Shown: one piece after another, positions 1 to 7,907 of the stretch
Layout of the letters: the number at the start of each line of letters is the position of its first letter
How positions within the stretch are numbered: the stretch's first letter is position 1
NCBI GenBank assembly: GCA_021160245.1
Contig: JAGHCW010000225.1
Coordinates: 1-21,017 of the forward strand
Source of the DNA: a bacterium
Lineage (GTDB): Bacteria > B130-G9
Direction: 5' to 3'
Length of the DNA: 21,017 nt
Program-made: the position numbers and the translations under genes
Notes under the pieces: generated by a model
The model's database searches: none
What the model was told of the DNA's origin: nothing
Seen by the model: the letters and a program-made list of their open reading frames with translations, nothing else

Positions 1-1
1 G

Positions 2-517
2 CCAAGAGGTGTGGTTCGTATTCAGGGCGACGAGCGGCGATTGTTCACTACGGACGATGGCCTATTGACCAACTACTGTCGGTGGCCAAAGATCGACTAT
101 GATGGGCGTGTGTGGTTCTTCAGCGCGAATGATGAGGGGGTCATCGGGCTGAGTTGCATCTCCGACGGGGGTTGGCCGCCGATGCGGTTGATGCTGCATC
201 GGATGGAGACGCCGGAGGGGGTGGCGGTTGAGGCGCAGGTTATTAATAATGGGCCGGTTGTTGGCGTTGACGTTTATGTGGCGATTGAGCTGAATGGGCA
301 GCTGCTCTATTGGCCGGACTGGCAGCCGGAGCCTCATGCGAACCAGATCAACCTCAGCCCCGGCCACAACCAAACCGCAACTATCATCTCCGCGCCTCGA
401 GCAACCATCCCCCCTGGCGCCTACAAGTTCTGGGGCTGCATGACCGGCCGCAACACCCACAAGCTCATCGGCCCGATAGACCGAAAGTTCGAGAGTTTGA
501 CCGTGGAGGTCGATTGA
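2..517 (+). CDS. C-terminal end of a beta-propeller-type secreted protein (5' partial)
   Basis: The reading frame is open from the left edge, so the apparent GTG at 11 is probably internal and the gene begins outside the window. The first visible part, FTTDDGLLTNY followed about ten residues later by DYDGRVWF, matches the blade pattern of two-component-regulator-type (Reg_prop) propeller repeats. The rest (from about residue 60) is a beta-rich Ig-like domain with a VDVYVAIELNGQLLYWP segment and a PPGAYKFWGCMTG segment. That domain type often closes long secreted proteins of uncultured bacteria. It ends at TGA 515-517 with no membrane anchor or sorting motif visible. It is not obviously linked to glyS, from which it is separated by about 170 nt carrying a heptamer array. 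Family assignment is inference from motif shape; the function is unknown. Confidence 0.7.
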   Translation, partial: PRGVVRIQGDERRLFTTDDGLLTNYCRWPKIDYDGRVWFFSANDEGVIGLSCISDGGWPPMRLMLHRMETPEGVAVEAQVINNGPVVGVDVYVAIELNGQLLYWPDWQPEPHANQINLSPGHNQTATIISAPRATIPPGAYKFWGCMTGRNTHKLIGPIDRKFESLTVEVD

Positions 518-568
518 CCGCTGCGGCGTCTGTTTGAAAGCGACTTCCCTTCTCCCGCTTGCGGTTCC

Positions 569-603
569 ACTGCCAACCGCCAACCGCTAACTGCCAACTG
601 GCG
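569..603. repeat. Degenerate 7-bp tandem repeat, five units
   Basis: Five contiguous heptamers can be read: ACTGCCA, ACCGCCA, ACCGCTA, ACTGCCA, ACTGGCG. They lie between the stop of the first gene and glyS. The consensus is ACYGCCA. No function is visible. A second and third heptamer array with other consensus sequences lie at 7908-7974. Confidence 0.6.
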
Positions 604-623
604 ATGCCGCCGGTAAATCTGTT

Positions 624-654
624 GTTTTGTGAAACATGTTGAGGCATATATATA
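624..654 (+). promoter_or_regulatory. Weak candidate promoter for glyS
   Basis: A TTGTGA-like -35 (627-632) is followed after 16 nt by TATATA (649-654). Each hexamer matches the sigma-70 consensus at four of six positions. The AT-rich run overlaps the tRNA D-arm-like sequence that follows. This is a visual match only. Confidence 0.25.
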
Positions 655-671
655 GCTCAGTGGTTTAGAGT
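651..671 (+). other. tRNA D-arm-like sequence before glyS
   Basis: The stretch TATAGCTCAGTGGTTTAGAG matches the A-box/D-arm consensus of tRNA genes (TRGCNNAGYNGG). GCTC (655-658) can pair with GAGT (668-671) around an AG-TGG loop. The AT-only 5' acceptor half (646-652) has no visible 3' partner, and the downstream bases do not form an anticodon arm, so this is not a complete tRNA gene. It could be a relic of a tRNA or integration site, a leader element mimicking tRNA, or chance. Confidence 0.35.
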
Positions 672-688
672 TGGGAGGAATGAGGGAA

Positions 689-2845
689 TTGGTGAATCGG
701 ACGTTGCTTTTTGAGATAGGTGTTGAGGACTTGCCGCCGGGCTTTGTCAGCTACGCCCGGGACAGAATGCAGAATGTGGTTCCTGCGCTTTTTTCCGAAC
801 GGCGCGTAGAGTTTTCGGGGCTTTCTGTTTATTGCTCGCCTCGTCGTCTCGCGTTTCTTATCGATGAATGCGCTACGATGCAGGCTGACGCGGAGCATGA
901 GGCGAAGGGGCCGGCGGTGCGAGTTGCTTACGATGCGGACGGCAATCCGACCAAGGCGGCGATTGGTTTTGCCCGCTCGCAGGGCGTTCCTGTTGAGAGT
1001 TTGCAGGTGGTTGACGCTCCGAAGGGCCAGTATGTATCGGCTCATAAAGTTCTAAAGGGGAAGCCGACGCTTGAGATCATCCCGGAGATTGCCTCGGCGC
1101 TCATAGAGTCGTTCTCCTTTGTGAAGATGATGCGTTGGACTGAGGAGCGTTTCGCGTTCGGCCGGCCGGTTCGATGGCTTGTGGCGCTCTTTGGAGACGA
1201 GGTTGTCAAGTGTTCGGCATTTGGCGTCGAATCGTCAAACAAGTCCTGGGGAACCTGGACGCAAGGCGAGGCGCCGATAGAGATTTCGGACGGCGGCACA
1301 TATCTCAAGACGATGGCGGAGCATGGAATCATCCCGGACCAGGGCCGTCGCAGAGAGATGATTGCTGAGGGTATCAATACGGTCGAGGAGAAGCTTGGCT
1401 GTCAGGTGGTCTGCGATGACGAGATGATTTCGGTGCTTGCGGATTCCCTCGATTCACCGAGGGTCCTTTGCGGCGATTTTGACAGGAAATTCCTTCAACT
1501 GCCGGAGCCGGTTCTGATTACTAGCATGTGGCATCATCAGTATTTTTTGGCCACACGACCACGATATTTCTCAAAACCTTCGGGTGGCTTTGCTGCCCGG
1601 GACGCGTCCTTGACGCTATTGCCACACTTCGTTGCTATGTTGGCCAATCCCGAGGCCAAAGAGGAGATCGTAAGAGGAGGCAGCGAGGCGGTTCTTATGG
1701 CGAGGCTCGAGGACGCAGCATTCTTTTATTCTGAGGACCAGAAGACGCCGCTTGATAAGCTGTTGCCCAAATTAAGGGGGATGGTCTTCCACAAGGGGCT
1801 TGGGGACTTATTCATGAAGTCCCAGCGCCTCGCCAATCTGGCTCCGGAATTGGCCACGCTTGTCTTCGATGGTCAGGAGGCAGTCGATGGCGAGCCGGTT
1901 GAGAGGATTCGAGAGAATTGCCGGCGAGCGGGAGAGCTTTGCAAGACTGGTCTTTTGACTCATATGGTGGGGGAGTTTCCGGAGCTTCAGGGCGTTATGG
2001 GTGGGATATACGCCAAGTTATTTGGCGATTCCGATAGCGTTGGCGATGCAATATCCGAGCATTACCGACCGCGCGGCGTCAATGACAAGCCGCCCGAGAC
2101 TCATTGCGGAAGAGTTCTCGCCATCTCGGACAAGCTGGACAGCATCTGTGCATTTTTTGGCTCGGGCCTCATTCCTAAAGGCTCCGAGGACCCTCTCGGT
2201 CTGCGGCGCGACGCTCAGGGCATCGTGTCTATCTTGCTTGATTGCGGGTATCGATTGGGGCTTTATTCCGCCATTTCGCAATCTATCGAGCTGATTGCGA
2301 ATGAGGGGCTCATCAGACCGGCGGATGGCCTTAAGGAGCAAGTTCTGACCTTCATCAAGCAGCGTCTGTCGTTCGGGTTAGTGAATGGGGATGCAATTCG
2401 TCAGGACTTGGCCGCGGCAGTCATCTCCCATCCCTGCGACGACATCGTGGATTTGCGAGATCGGGCCCTTGCCCTTCAGGAGTTCTCAAAAGATGAGCAA
2501 TTTGAGGCGCTGACGACAGGTATGAAGCGGGCGTCCAATATCCTCAAGGGCCAGAAGGTGGGCGAGTTCGATGCGTCACTTCTGCCTGATGAGCAGGAGC
2601 AACGGCTATTTAGTGAAATGGAGCAAGTTGAGCCTGCCGTTTCTCGCCTCACTGCTGAGAGCAAGTATCTGGATGCGTTCAGGTTGATAGCGTCGCTCCG
2701 GCCTTTGATTGACGATTTTTTTGAGCACGTTATGGTGATGACAGATGACGAGGCGCTGCGGGACAACCGCCTGGCCTTGCTTGGAAGATTAACGAGTATG
2801 TTTGGCTCCATCGCCAATTTCTCGAAGATAGTGGTGGAGAAATAG
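689..2845 (+). CDS. glyS: Glycyl-tRNA synthetase beta subunit
   Basis: Beta subunit of the bacterial two-subunit alpha2-beta2 class II glycyl-tRNA synthetase, which charges tRNA-Gly in the cytoplasm; the beta chain mainly binds tRNA. Family hallmarks are the N-terminal TLLFEIGVEDLPPGF, a central block GLLTHMVGEFPELQGVMGG (about residue 421), EHYRPRG, DKLDSICAFFGSGLIPKGSEDPLGLRR (about 481-508), and a C-terminal DALR-type anticodon-binding region DDEALRDNRLALLGRL (about 684-699). The length of about 718 residues is usual. The start is uncertain: GGGAGGA (673-679) sits 9 nt before TTG 689 and 12 nt before GTG 692, and directly abuts ATG 680, too close to serve it; an in-frame TTG at 671 also exists. 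GTG 692 would give an N-terminus MNRTLLFEIG, also typical. The alpha-subunit gene glyQ is not immediately upstream. ppdK follows after 84 nt, a linkage known in Deltaproteobacteria. Confidence 0.95.
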   Translation: MVNRTLLFEIGVEDLPPGFVSYARDRMQNVVPALFSERRVEFSGLSVYCSPRRLAFLIDECATMQADAEHEAKGPAVRVAYDADGNPTKAAIGFARSQGVPVESLQVVDAPKGQYVSAHKVLKGKPTLEIIPEIASALIESFSFVKMMRWTEERFAFGRPVRWLVALFGDEVVKCSAFGVESSNKSWGTWTQGEAPIEISDGGTYLKTMAEHGIIPDQGRRREMIAEGINTVEEKLGCQVVCDDEMISVLADSLDSPRVLCGDFDRKFLQLPEPVLITSMWHHQYFLATRPRYFSKPSGGFAARDASLTLLPHFVAMLANPEAKEEIVRGGSEAVLMARLEDAAFFYSEDQKTPLDKLLPKLRGMVFHKGLGDLFMKSQRLANLAPELATLVFDGQEAVDGEPVERIRENCRRAGELCKTGLLTHMVGEFPELQGVMGGIYAKLFGDSDSVGDAISEHYRPRGVNDKPPETHCGRVLAISDKLDSICAFFGSGLIPKGSEDPLGLRRDAQGIVSILLDCGYRLGLYSAISQSIELIANEGLIRPADGLKEQVLTFIKQRLSFGLVNGDAIRQDLAAAVISHPCDDIVDLRDRALALQEFSKDEQFEALTTGMKRASNILKGQKVGEFDASLLPDEQEQRLFSEMEQVEPAVSRLTAESKYLDAFRLIASLRPLIDDFFEHVMVMTDDEALRDNRLALLGRLTSMFGSIANFSKIVVEK

Positions 2846-2929
2846 GAATTAGTGGCCTCGGCAGAGTCGTTTTGTCGGACTGCGGCGTGTGGCTTCATAG
2901 GAAGTCTAAACTGTTCGGAGGAAGCCTGA

Positions 2930-5563
2930 ATGGCTGAGAAACATGTATATGCTTTTGGCGGTGGGACCGCTGAGGGCAGTGCTGAGATGCGTGATCTATT
3001 AGGTGGTAAAGGGGCGAACCTTGCGGAGATGGCCCTGCTGGGCATTCCAGTGCCGCCGGGTTTTACAATTGACACTAGGGCTTGCATTGAATTCTTCAAG
3101 AACAATGGCGAGTATCCGGAGGGTATGTGGAAGCAGGTTGAGGAGCATATTGTCGGGATGGAGAGGGTCTGCGGCAAGAAGTTCGGCGATCCGGAGAACC
3201 CGATGTTGGTCTCCGTTCGTTCCGGGGCCCGGGTCTCCATGCCAGGGATGATGGACACAGTCCTGAATCTGGGTCTGAACGACGAGACGATTGCCGGTCT
3301 TGTTGAGAAGGCAGGCGGTGACGAGCGTTTTGCTTATGACAGTTACAGAAGGTTCGTGACGATGTTTGGTGACGTCGTTTTGGGTGTGCCGCATTCGGAT
3401 TTTGAGAAGATTCTCGAGGAGCACAAGGAGCGGCAGGGCGTGAAGCTGGACACAGAGCTCTCGGCCGAGAGCTTGAAGTCCATCGCTTTAGCCGGCAAGA
3501 AGCTCGTTGCTGAGCGAACCGGCAAGCCTTTTCCAGACGATCCGATCGAGCAGCTGAAGCACGCGATCAACGCGGTGTTCAATTCCTGGTTTAACGACCG
3601 CGCAAAGACTTACAGGGCGAAGTATGGAATCTCCGAGGATTGGGGCACGGCCGTCAACGTTCAGACGATGGTGTTTGGCAACTCGGGGCAGAAGTCGGGC
3701 ACGGGTGTAGCTTTCACAAGAGACCCGGCGACGGGCGAGAATGAGTTTTATGGCGAGTATCTAATCAATGCGCAGGGCGAGGATGTCGTGGCCGGCATCC
3801 GAACTCCGGAGAAGATTAGCAAGCTCGCAGAGCAGATGCCTGAGCCTTACAAGCAGCTAGTGGGCATTCGTGAGCGGCTGGAGAAGCACTACCGCGATAT
3901 GCAGGACATAGAGTTTACGATTGAGAGTGGTAAGCTCTACATGCTCCAGACCCGAACCGGTAAGCGGACTGGGCAGGCCGCGGTCAGGGTCGCCGTCGAG
4001 ATGGTTGATAGTGGCATGATCACAAAAGAAGAGGCCATTCTCCGTGTTGAGCCGGACCACATCGAGCAGATGCTGCATCGTCGCATCGATCCCCATGAGA
4101 AGCTGGACATAATCGCTAAGGGCCTTCCAGCATCGCCCGGCGCCGGGGTTGGGGGCATAGTGTTCAGCGCCGATGATGCGATTGCTGCGAAGGAAGAGAA
4201 GCGCAATGTTGTCCTTGTGCGTGCAGAGACTTCTCCTGAAGACGTTGGCGGCATGATCGCGGCCCAGGGCATCCTGACGGCGAGGGGCGGCATGACCTCT
4301 CACGCGGCTGTGGTCGCTCGAGGCATGGGCAAGTGCTGCGTGGCTGGCGTCACCTCTCTTGTTATTGATGAGGAGAAGAAGACCGTTTCCGTTGGTGACC
4401 TCGTGCTCAAAGAGGGCGATGTTATTACTCTAGACGGCGCGAATGGGCTCGTTGCCCGAGGCGCGGCGAAGCTGGTTGATCCGGAGATGACCGGGAACTT
4501 CGGCAAGTTCATGGGTTGGGTTGACGAGACCAGAAGGCTCGGTGTTCGCACAAATGCGGACAATCCCAAGGACTCCAAGCGAGCCCGGGACTTTGGCGCA
4601 GAGGGCATTGGCCTGACGCGAACGGAGCACATGTTCTTTGAGCCGGACCGCCTGCCGGCAATGCGAGAGATGATTCTTGCCGAGGACGAGCAGGGAAGAC
4701 GCGCCGCCTTGACCAAATTGCTTCCGATGCAGCGTGCGGATTTCATCGGCATCTTCAAGGCGATGGACGGCCTGCCGGTAACTATCCGACTGCTGGACCC
4801 GCCGCTCCACGAGTTCCTTCCGTCGCATGATTCGGACATCAAGTCGCTTGCGGCGGACATGGGCGTCTCGTTCGAGCACCTCAAGAACAAGGTGGAGGAG
4901 CTGAAGGAGATGAACCCGATGCTCGGCCATCGCGGCTGCCGGCTCGGTATCTCAATGCCAGAGATTTCCGAGATGCAGGCAACTGCTATCCTTGAGGCGG
5001 CCTGCATAGTCCAGAAGGAGGGCGTGAAGGTTCTGCCGGAGATCATGGTGCCTCTCATCGGCAAGGTTCAGGAACTGCAGCACCAGAAAGAAGTGGTCGA
5101 TAGGATGGCCAAAAAGGTCTTTGCGGAGCAGGGCATCAAGGTTGACTATATGGTTGGCACGATGATCGAGATACCCAGAGCCTGCGTGGTGGCAGATAAG
5201 GTGGCCGAGGTCGCTGAGTTCTTCTCGTTCGGAACCAACGATTTGACGCAGATGACGTTTGGCTACAGCCGTGACGACGCCGGGAAGTTCATCGCCGAGT
5301 ATCTTAAGAGAGGGATTCTGCCGGACGACCCGTTCCAGTCGATCGACATCGAGGGCGTCGGGGGAATGGTCAAGATGGGCGTTGAGCGAGGCCGTTCCAC
5401 GAATCCGAAACTCAAGATCGGCATCTGTGGCGAGCATGGTGGCGATCCTCGCTCGGTAGAGTTCTGCCACAAGGTCGGCATGAACTACGTCAGCTGCTCA
5501 CCATTCAGGGTCCCGGTGGCCCGACTGGCCGCGGCACAGGCCGTAGTGAAGTTCGACAAATAA
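2930..5563 (+). CDS. ppdK: Pyruvate, phosphate dikinase
   Basis: Interconverts pyruvate, ATP and phosphate with phosphoenolpyruvate, AMP and pyrophosphate; cytoplasmic. At 877 residues it has the usual length. The N-terminal nucleotide-binding half has GGKGANLAEMALLG (from residue 25) and the SVRSGARVSMPGMMDT block. The swivelling phosphohistidine domain carries GGMTSHAAVVARGMG with the catalytic His at residue 458. The C-terminal PEP/pyruvate-binding barrel has EGIGLTRTEHMF, GHRGCRLG, FGTNDLTQMTFGYSRDD and GICGEHGGDP, with the catalytic Cys at residue 833. The start is secure: GGAGGA (2917-2922) lies 7 nt before ATG 2930. It lies 84 nt behind glyS and is probably co-transcribed with it; a strong hairpin follows the stop. 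Confidence 0.97.
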   Translation: MAEKHVYAFGGGTAEGSAEMRDLLGGKGANLAEMALLGIPVPPGFTIDTRACIEFFKNNGEYPEGMWKQVEEHIVGMERVCGKKFGDPENPMLVSVRSGARVSMPGMMDTVLNLGLNDETIAGLVEKAGGDERFAYDSYRRFVTMFGDVVLGVPHSDFEKILEEHKERQGVKLDTELSAESLKSIALAGKKLVAERTGKPFPDDPIEQLKHAINAVFNSWFNDRAKTYRAKYGISEDWGTAVNVQTMVFGNSGQKSGTGVAFTRDPATGENEFYGEYLINAQGEDVVAGIRTPEKISKLAEQMPEPYKQLVGIRERLEKHYRDMQDIEFTIESGKLYMLQTRTGKRTGQAAVRVAVEMVDSGMITKEEAILRVEPDHIEQMLHRRIDPHEKLDIIAKGLPASPGAGVGGIVFSADDAIAAKEEKRNVVLVRAETSPEDVGGMIAAQGILTARGGMTSHAAVVARGMGKCCVAGVTSLVIDEEKKTVSVGDLVLKEGDVITLDGANGLVARGAAKLVDPEMTGNFGKFMGWVDETRRLGVRTNADNPKDSKRARDFGAEGIGLTRTEHMFFEPDRLPAMREMILAEDEQGRRAALTKLLPMQRADFIGIFKAMDGLPVTIRLLDPPLHEFLPSHDSDIKSLAADMGVSFEHLKNKVEELKEMNPMLGHRGCRLGISMPEISEMQATAILEAACIVQKEGVKVLPEIMVPLIGKVQELQHQKEVVDRMAKKVFAEQGIKVDYMVGTMIEIPRACVVADKVAEVAEFFSFGTNDLTQMTFGYSRDDAGKFIAEYLKRGILPDDPFQSIDIEGVGGMVKMGVERGRSTNPKLKIGICGEHGGDPRSVEFCHKVGMNYVSCSPFRVPVARLAAAQAVVKFDK

Positions 5564-5583
5564 GATCGACAGATATTGAAGAC

Positions 5584-5612
5584 TGCGGGGGCAGCAACAG
5601 CCTGTCCCCGCA
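5584..5612 (+). terminator. GC-rich hairpin after ppdK
   Basis: TGCGGGGGCAG (5584-5594) pairs with CTGTCCCCGCA (5602-5612) over 11 bp with a single G.U pair and a 7-nt loop. It begins 21 nt after the ppdK stop. There is no T-tract behind it, so it may act as a weak or factor-assisted terminator, or as an mRNA 3'-end stabiliser, rather than a classical intrinsic terminator. Confidence 0.55.
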
Positions 5613-5669
5613 TTAACATAGCGGTCGAGTGAGTTGCAGCAAAGGCGCCGCGAGCAATAGGCACAGCTG

Positions 5670-6599
5670 ATGGATATTATCTCGCTTGGCGAGTGTATGG
5701 TCGAGATGTTCTGCGAGGGACGATTTCTCGATGCCTCAACATTCACAAGGTCCTATGGCGGTGATACGCTTAACACCCTAGTTGCTGCCGCTAGGTTGGG
5801 CGCAAGCGCCGGCTTCATAACTAGGGTAGGGAATGATCCCTTCGCCGACCTCCTTATGAATAGCTGGGCTTCTGAGGGTATAGACCTCTCCCAGGTTCAT
5901 CGTGTGCCAGGCTTCAACGGCATCTACTTCATATCGCTGCTTGAGCGAGGAGAGACTGAATTCACCTATTACAGGCCGGGCAGCGCCGCGAGCAAGCTCG
6001 CAAAGGACGATTTGAGCCAGCGCTACATCGCTGGAGCAAATATAATTCATACAAGCGGCATAACTCAGGCCATATCAGCCACGGCGTCCGATACCGCCCT
6101 GCACGCATTCAGAACCGCAAGAGCTGCGGGCGTCGTAACGTCATTTGATCCGAATCTGCGCCTCAAGTTGACGACGCTTGAGAAGGCGAGGAACGATCTG
6201 ATGGCTATTCTGCCGCACACAGACGTCTTCCTACCCTCTCATTCTCAAGAGGCTGAGCTGCTATTTCAGGGAATGTCCCCAGATGGGATTATTCACTTCG
6301 CATCCGCTATGGGCGTTAAGCACATTGTGATCAAATGCGGACAGGACGGCTGCATTGTGGGCTCCGAAGGCGAGGTTCGAAGGATGCGGCCCTGGTTTGA
6401 TGTGGATGTCGTGGACACCACAGGGGCTGGCGACGCCTTCAACGGAGGCTTTCTATTCGGTATCTCACGCGGACTCTCCGCGTTTGAGGCCGCCAGAATC
6501 GGACTCGCAACCGCAAGCCTAAAAGTCGCTGGACGAGGCGCGATTCTCTCGCTGCCTAAGAGGGAGGATGTGATCGAAGTTGTGGGCGACCTCCCGTAA
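5670..6599 (+). CDS. PfkB-family sugar kinase, probably 2-dehydro-3-deoxygluconokinase
   Basis: ATP-dependent phosphorylation of a sugar or sugar acid in the cytoplasm. The 309-residue length and fold signatures fit the ribokinase/PfkB family: N-terminal ISLGECMVEMF, an early glycine pair SYGGDTLNTLVAAARLG, and the C-terminal signature DTTGAGDAFNGGFLFG, whose Asp255 is the expected catalytic base next to the anion hole. The segment FTYYRPGSAASKL resembles the substrate-binding segment of 2-keto-3-deoxygluconate kinases; this subfamily call is inference, and fructokinase is the main alternative. ATG 5670 is chosen because MDIISLGE is the usual family N-terminus, although no good Shine-Dalgarno sequence precedes it. 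It lies 106 nt after ppdK with a hairpin between, so it may be a separate transcription unit. It converges with lptE. Confidence 0.88.
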   Translation: MDIISLGECMVEMFCEGRFLDASTFTRSYGGDTLNTLVAAARLGASAGFITRVGNDPFADLLMNSWASEGIDLSQVHRVPGFNGIYFISLLERGETEFTYYRPGSAASKLAKDDLSQRYIAGANIIHTSGITQAISATASDTALHAFRTARAAGVVTSFDPNLRLKLTTLEKARNDLMAILPHTDVFLPSHSQEAELLFQGMSPDGIIHFASAMGVKHIVIKCGQDGCIVGSEGEVRRMRPWFDVDVVDTTGAGDAFNGGFLFGISRGLSAFEAARIGLATASLKVAGRGAILSLPKREDVIEVVGDLP

Positions 6600-6613
6600 A
6601 ATCGCCCATGCAT

Positions 6614-6629
6614 GCGCATTGAAATGCGC
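6614..6629. terminator. Short hairpin between convergent genes
   Basis: GCGCAT and ATGCGC form a 6-bp stem with a TGAA loop, flanked by CATG on both sides that could extend it over a bulge. It lies in the 93-nt gap between the convergent sugar kinase and lptE genes. There is no T-run on either strand, so a terminator role is only plausible. Confidence 0.3.
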
Positions 6630-6692
6630 TCATGATCGACTAGACCGGGCGCATTATGATACGCCATACGCGACATTTTATGAACGTGAGCA

Positions 6693-7286
6693 TCAGAACT
6701 TGTCTAGCATAGCTGAGACCATATCCTTCGCCAAGTCCTCCGTGGCAAGGGAGATCGCTTCCTTTCGAGATTGCTCCCTTGTGCGCAACACCTGTGAGTC
6801 TTGCTCCTGCCCCTGGCGATAGAGGTCCGAGACATCCTCGTCGATGTTATAGTCCTTCTTAACCCAGTACTTCTTCTTCGCGCAGATCGCTTTCTGGTCT
6901 TTCAGATCGAATAACTCTGCCTCGATCGTTATCTTGACCCGGAACTCGTTCGGAATCCCCCTCGTGTCGTAAGCGAGCCTCTTCAATTCGTACTCAACAA
7001 CGCTGCCTCTTAGACGGGCGTCCGGAGAACTGTCGGAGACATCGAATCCGCCTCGCTTCATGAGGCGCGCCACGATGGCGTCCGTAACCAGCGCCTCAAG
7101 CCCGATTTCAAACGTTTCGTTCTTGAATACAGGCACGCCGATGGTCTTGACGTGGGTCGGCAGAACTCCACCTTTACCAACGAGCGAATAGCCACAGCCG
7201 CAGATGATTGCCAGCAGAAGGCTTGGGAGAATCCAGGTCCAACGCCCGAAGGTCATCGGCAACTTACTGATCACGCGATTGTCCAT
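6693..7286 (-). CDS. lptE: LptE-like LPS-assembly lipoprotein
   Basis: LptE is the outer-membrane lipoprotein that plugs the LptD barrel during lipopolysaccharide export. The 197-residue product starts MDNRVISKLPMTFGRWTW, followed by a hydrophobic signal segment and the lipobox-like ICGC, so Cys would be the lipidated +1 residue. Next comes the family-typical GYSLVGKGGVLPTHVKTIGVPVFKN, the segment FEIGLEALVTDAIVARLMKRG, and the C-terminal helix rich in Arg/Glu (REQSRKEAISLATEDLAKDM). The frame is open 28 codons further upstream, but GGGAGGAA directly before ATG 7286 and the signal peptide fix the start. The gene overlaps the end of the upstream metallopeptidase gene by 16 nt, so translation is probably coupled. 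The more usual leuS/holA neighbours are absent. Confidence 0.85.
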   Translation of the reverse strand: MDNRVISKLPMTFGRWTWILPSLLLAIICGCGYSLVGKGGVLPTHVKTIGVPVFKNETFEIGLEALVTDAIVARLMKRGGFDVSDSSPDARLRGSVVEYELKRLAYDTRGIPNEFRVKITIEAELFDLKDQKAICAKKKYWVKKDYNIDEDVSDLYRQGQEQDSQVLRTREQSRKEAISLATEDLAKDMVSAMLDKF

Positions 7287-7750
7287 GTTCCTCCCGGGTT
7301 GCGAGTTAGGGCGTCCCATAGTGTAACCAAGTGGCGCTTCTCCACTATGATGCCGTTGTGCATAATGCACCCGGTGTGCTTTATGGCAATCCCATTATCA
7401 CGGTCTCGCACAGGCGCGGGGCCTGCATTCGCTCGACCTATTAGGACGCGCCACGCTGCATCAGATTCTAGGGAAGAATTGCAGTACTCGTCCGGCAGAC
7501 CTAGACAATGCCCAATTTCATGGGCGGCAGTCTCATTGGCTTCCTCCACGATCTCAAAGACCGGGACCGCATTCTTACCATTGTGGCGACCGGCCGTACA
7601 TCGGAAGCTGCCACATCGATTCCAAACTAACATTATGTTGCGGATTGCCGCCGTCTTGTATGTATCCTCCTTCTCGGGAAAGTCCTCGGCAAACTCCCAA
7701 CACAGCTTGACCTTCACCTTAAGCTCTTGGCTTCCGGCATTGCAATCCAC
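7271..7750 (-). CDS. Small HExxH zinc metallopeptidase-like protein, start uncertain
   Basis: The central motif AHEIGHCLGLPDEY (His77, Glu78, His81 from the GTG start) has the HExxH zinc-binding pattern followed by G-x-x-DEY, as in several bacterial metallopeptidase families such as M64-like proteins. A later GCIMHNG could play the part of a Met-turn. The protein is Cys-rich (CWEF, NRCGSFRCT, HCLG, EYCN, GCIMH). The only standard in-frame start after the upstream stop (near 7798) is GTG 7750, with no Shine-Dalgarno sequence. The frame before it already reads as plausible protein (ANYSLDPFGAIQ), so the 5' end may be lost, frameshifted, or use a rare start. No signal peptide is seen. The stop overlaps the lptE start by 16 nt. 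Substrate and role are unknown. Confidence 0.6.
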   Translation of the reverse strand: MDCNAGSQELKVKVKLCWEFAEDFPEKEDTYKTAAIRNIMLVWNRCGSFRCTAGRHNGKNAVPVFEIVEEANETAAHEIGHCLGLPDEYCNSSLESDAAWRVLIGRANAGPAPVRDRDNGIAIKHTGCIMHNGIIVEKRHLVTLWDALTRNPGGTWTIA

Positions 7751-7907
7751 CTGAATCGCGCCGAAGGGGTCAAGTGAGTAGTTGGCGCCATCTAATCACA
7801 TCCTATGAATTGAATTTGGAATCCTGAAAAACACACTCTCTACTGCAATGCTTCAGCCTTCCTTCACCCAGGTCGAAATTTCTTACCATAATCCCTCATC
7901 GCTGCGC

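Noticed and set aside
518-690. T-box riboswitch in the glyS leader
   Set aside because: No specifier stem or conserved T-box motif is visible in the short leader.
646-720. A complete tRNA gene before glyS
   Set aside because: Only the D-arm fits; no anticodon stem, T-arm or matching 3' acceptor strand can be found, and the region runs into glyS.
2476-3258. Minus-strand 260-codon frame across glyS and ppdK
   Set aside because: Overlaps two secure genes on the other strand and has no family features.
4300-5064. Minus-strand 254-codon frame inside ppdK
   Set aside because: Antisense shadow of a well-conserved gene; Ser/Arg-rich composition and no recognisable motif.
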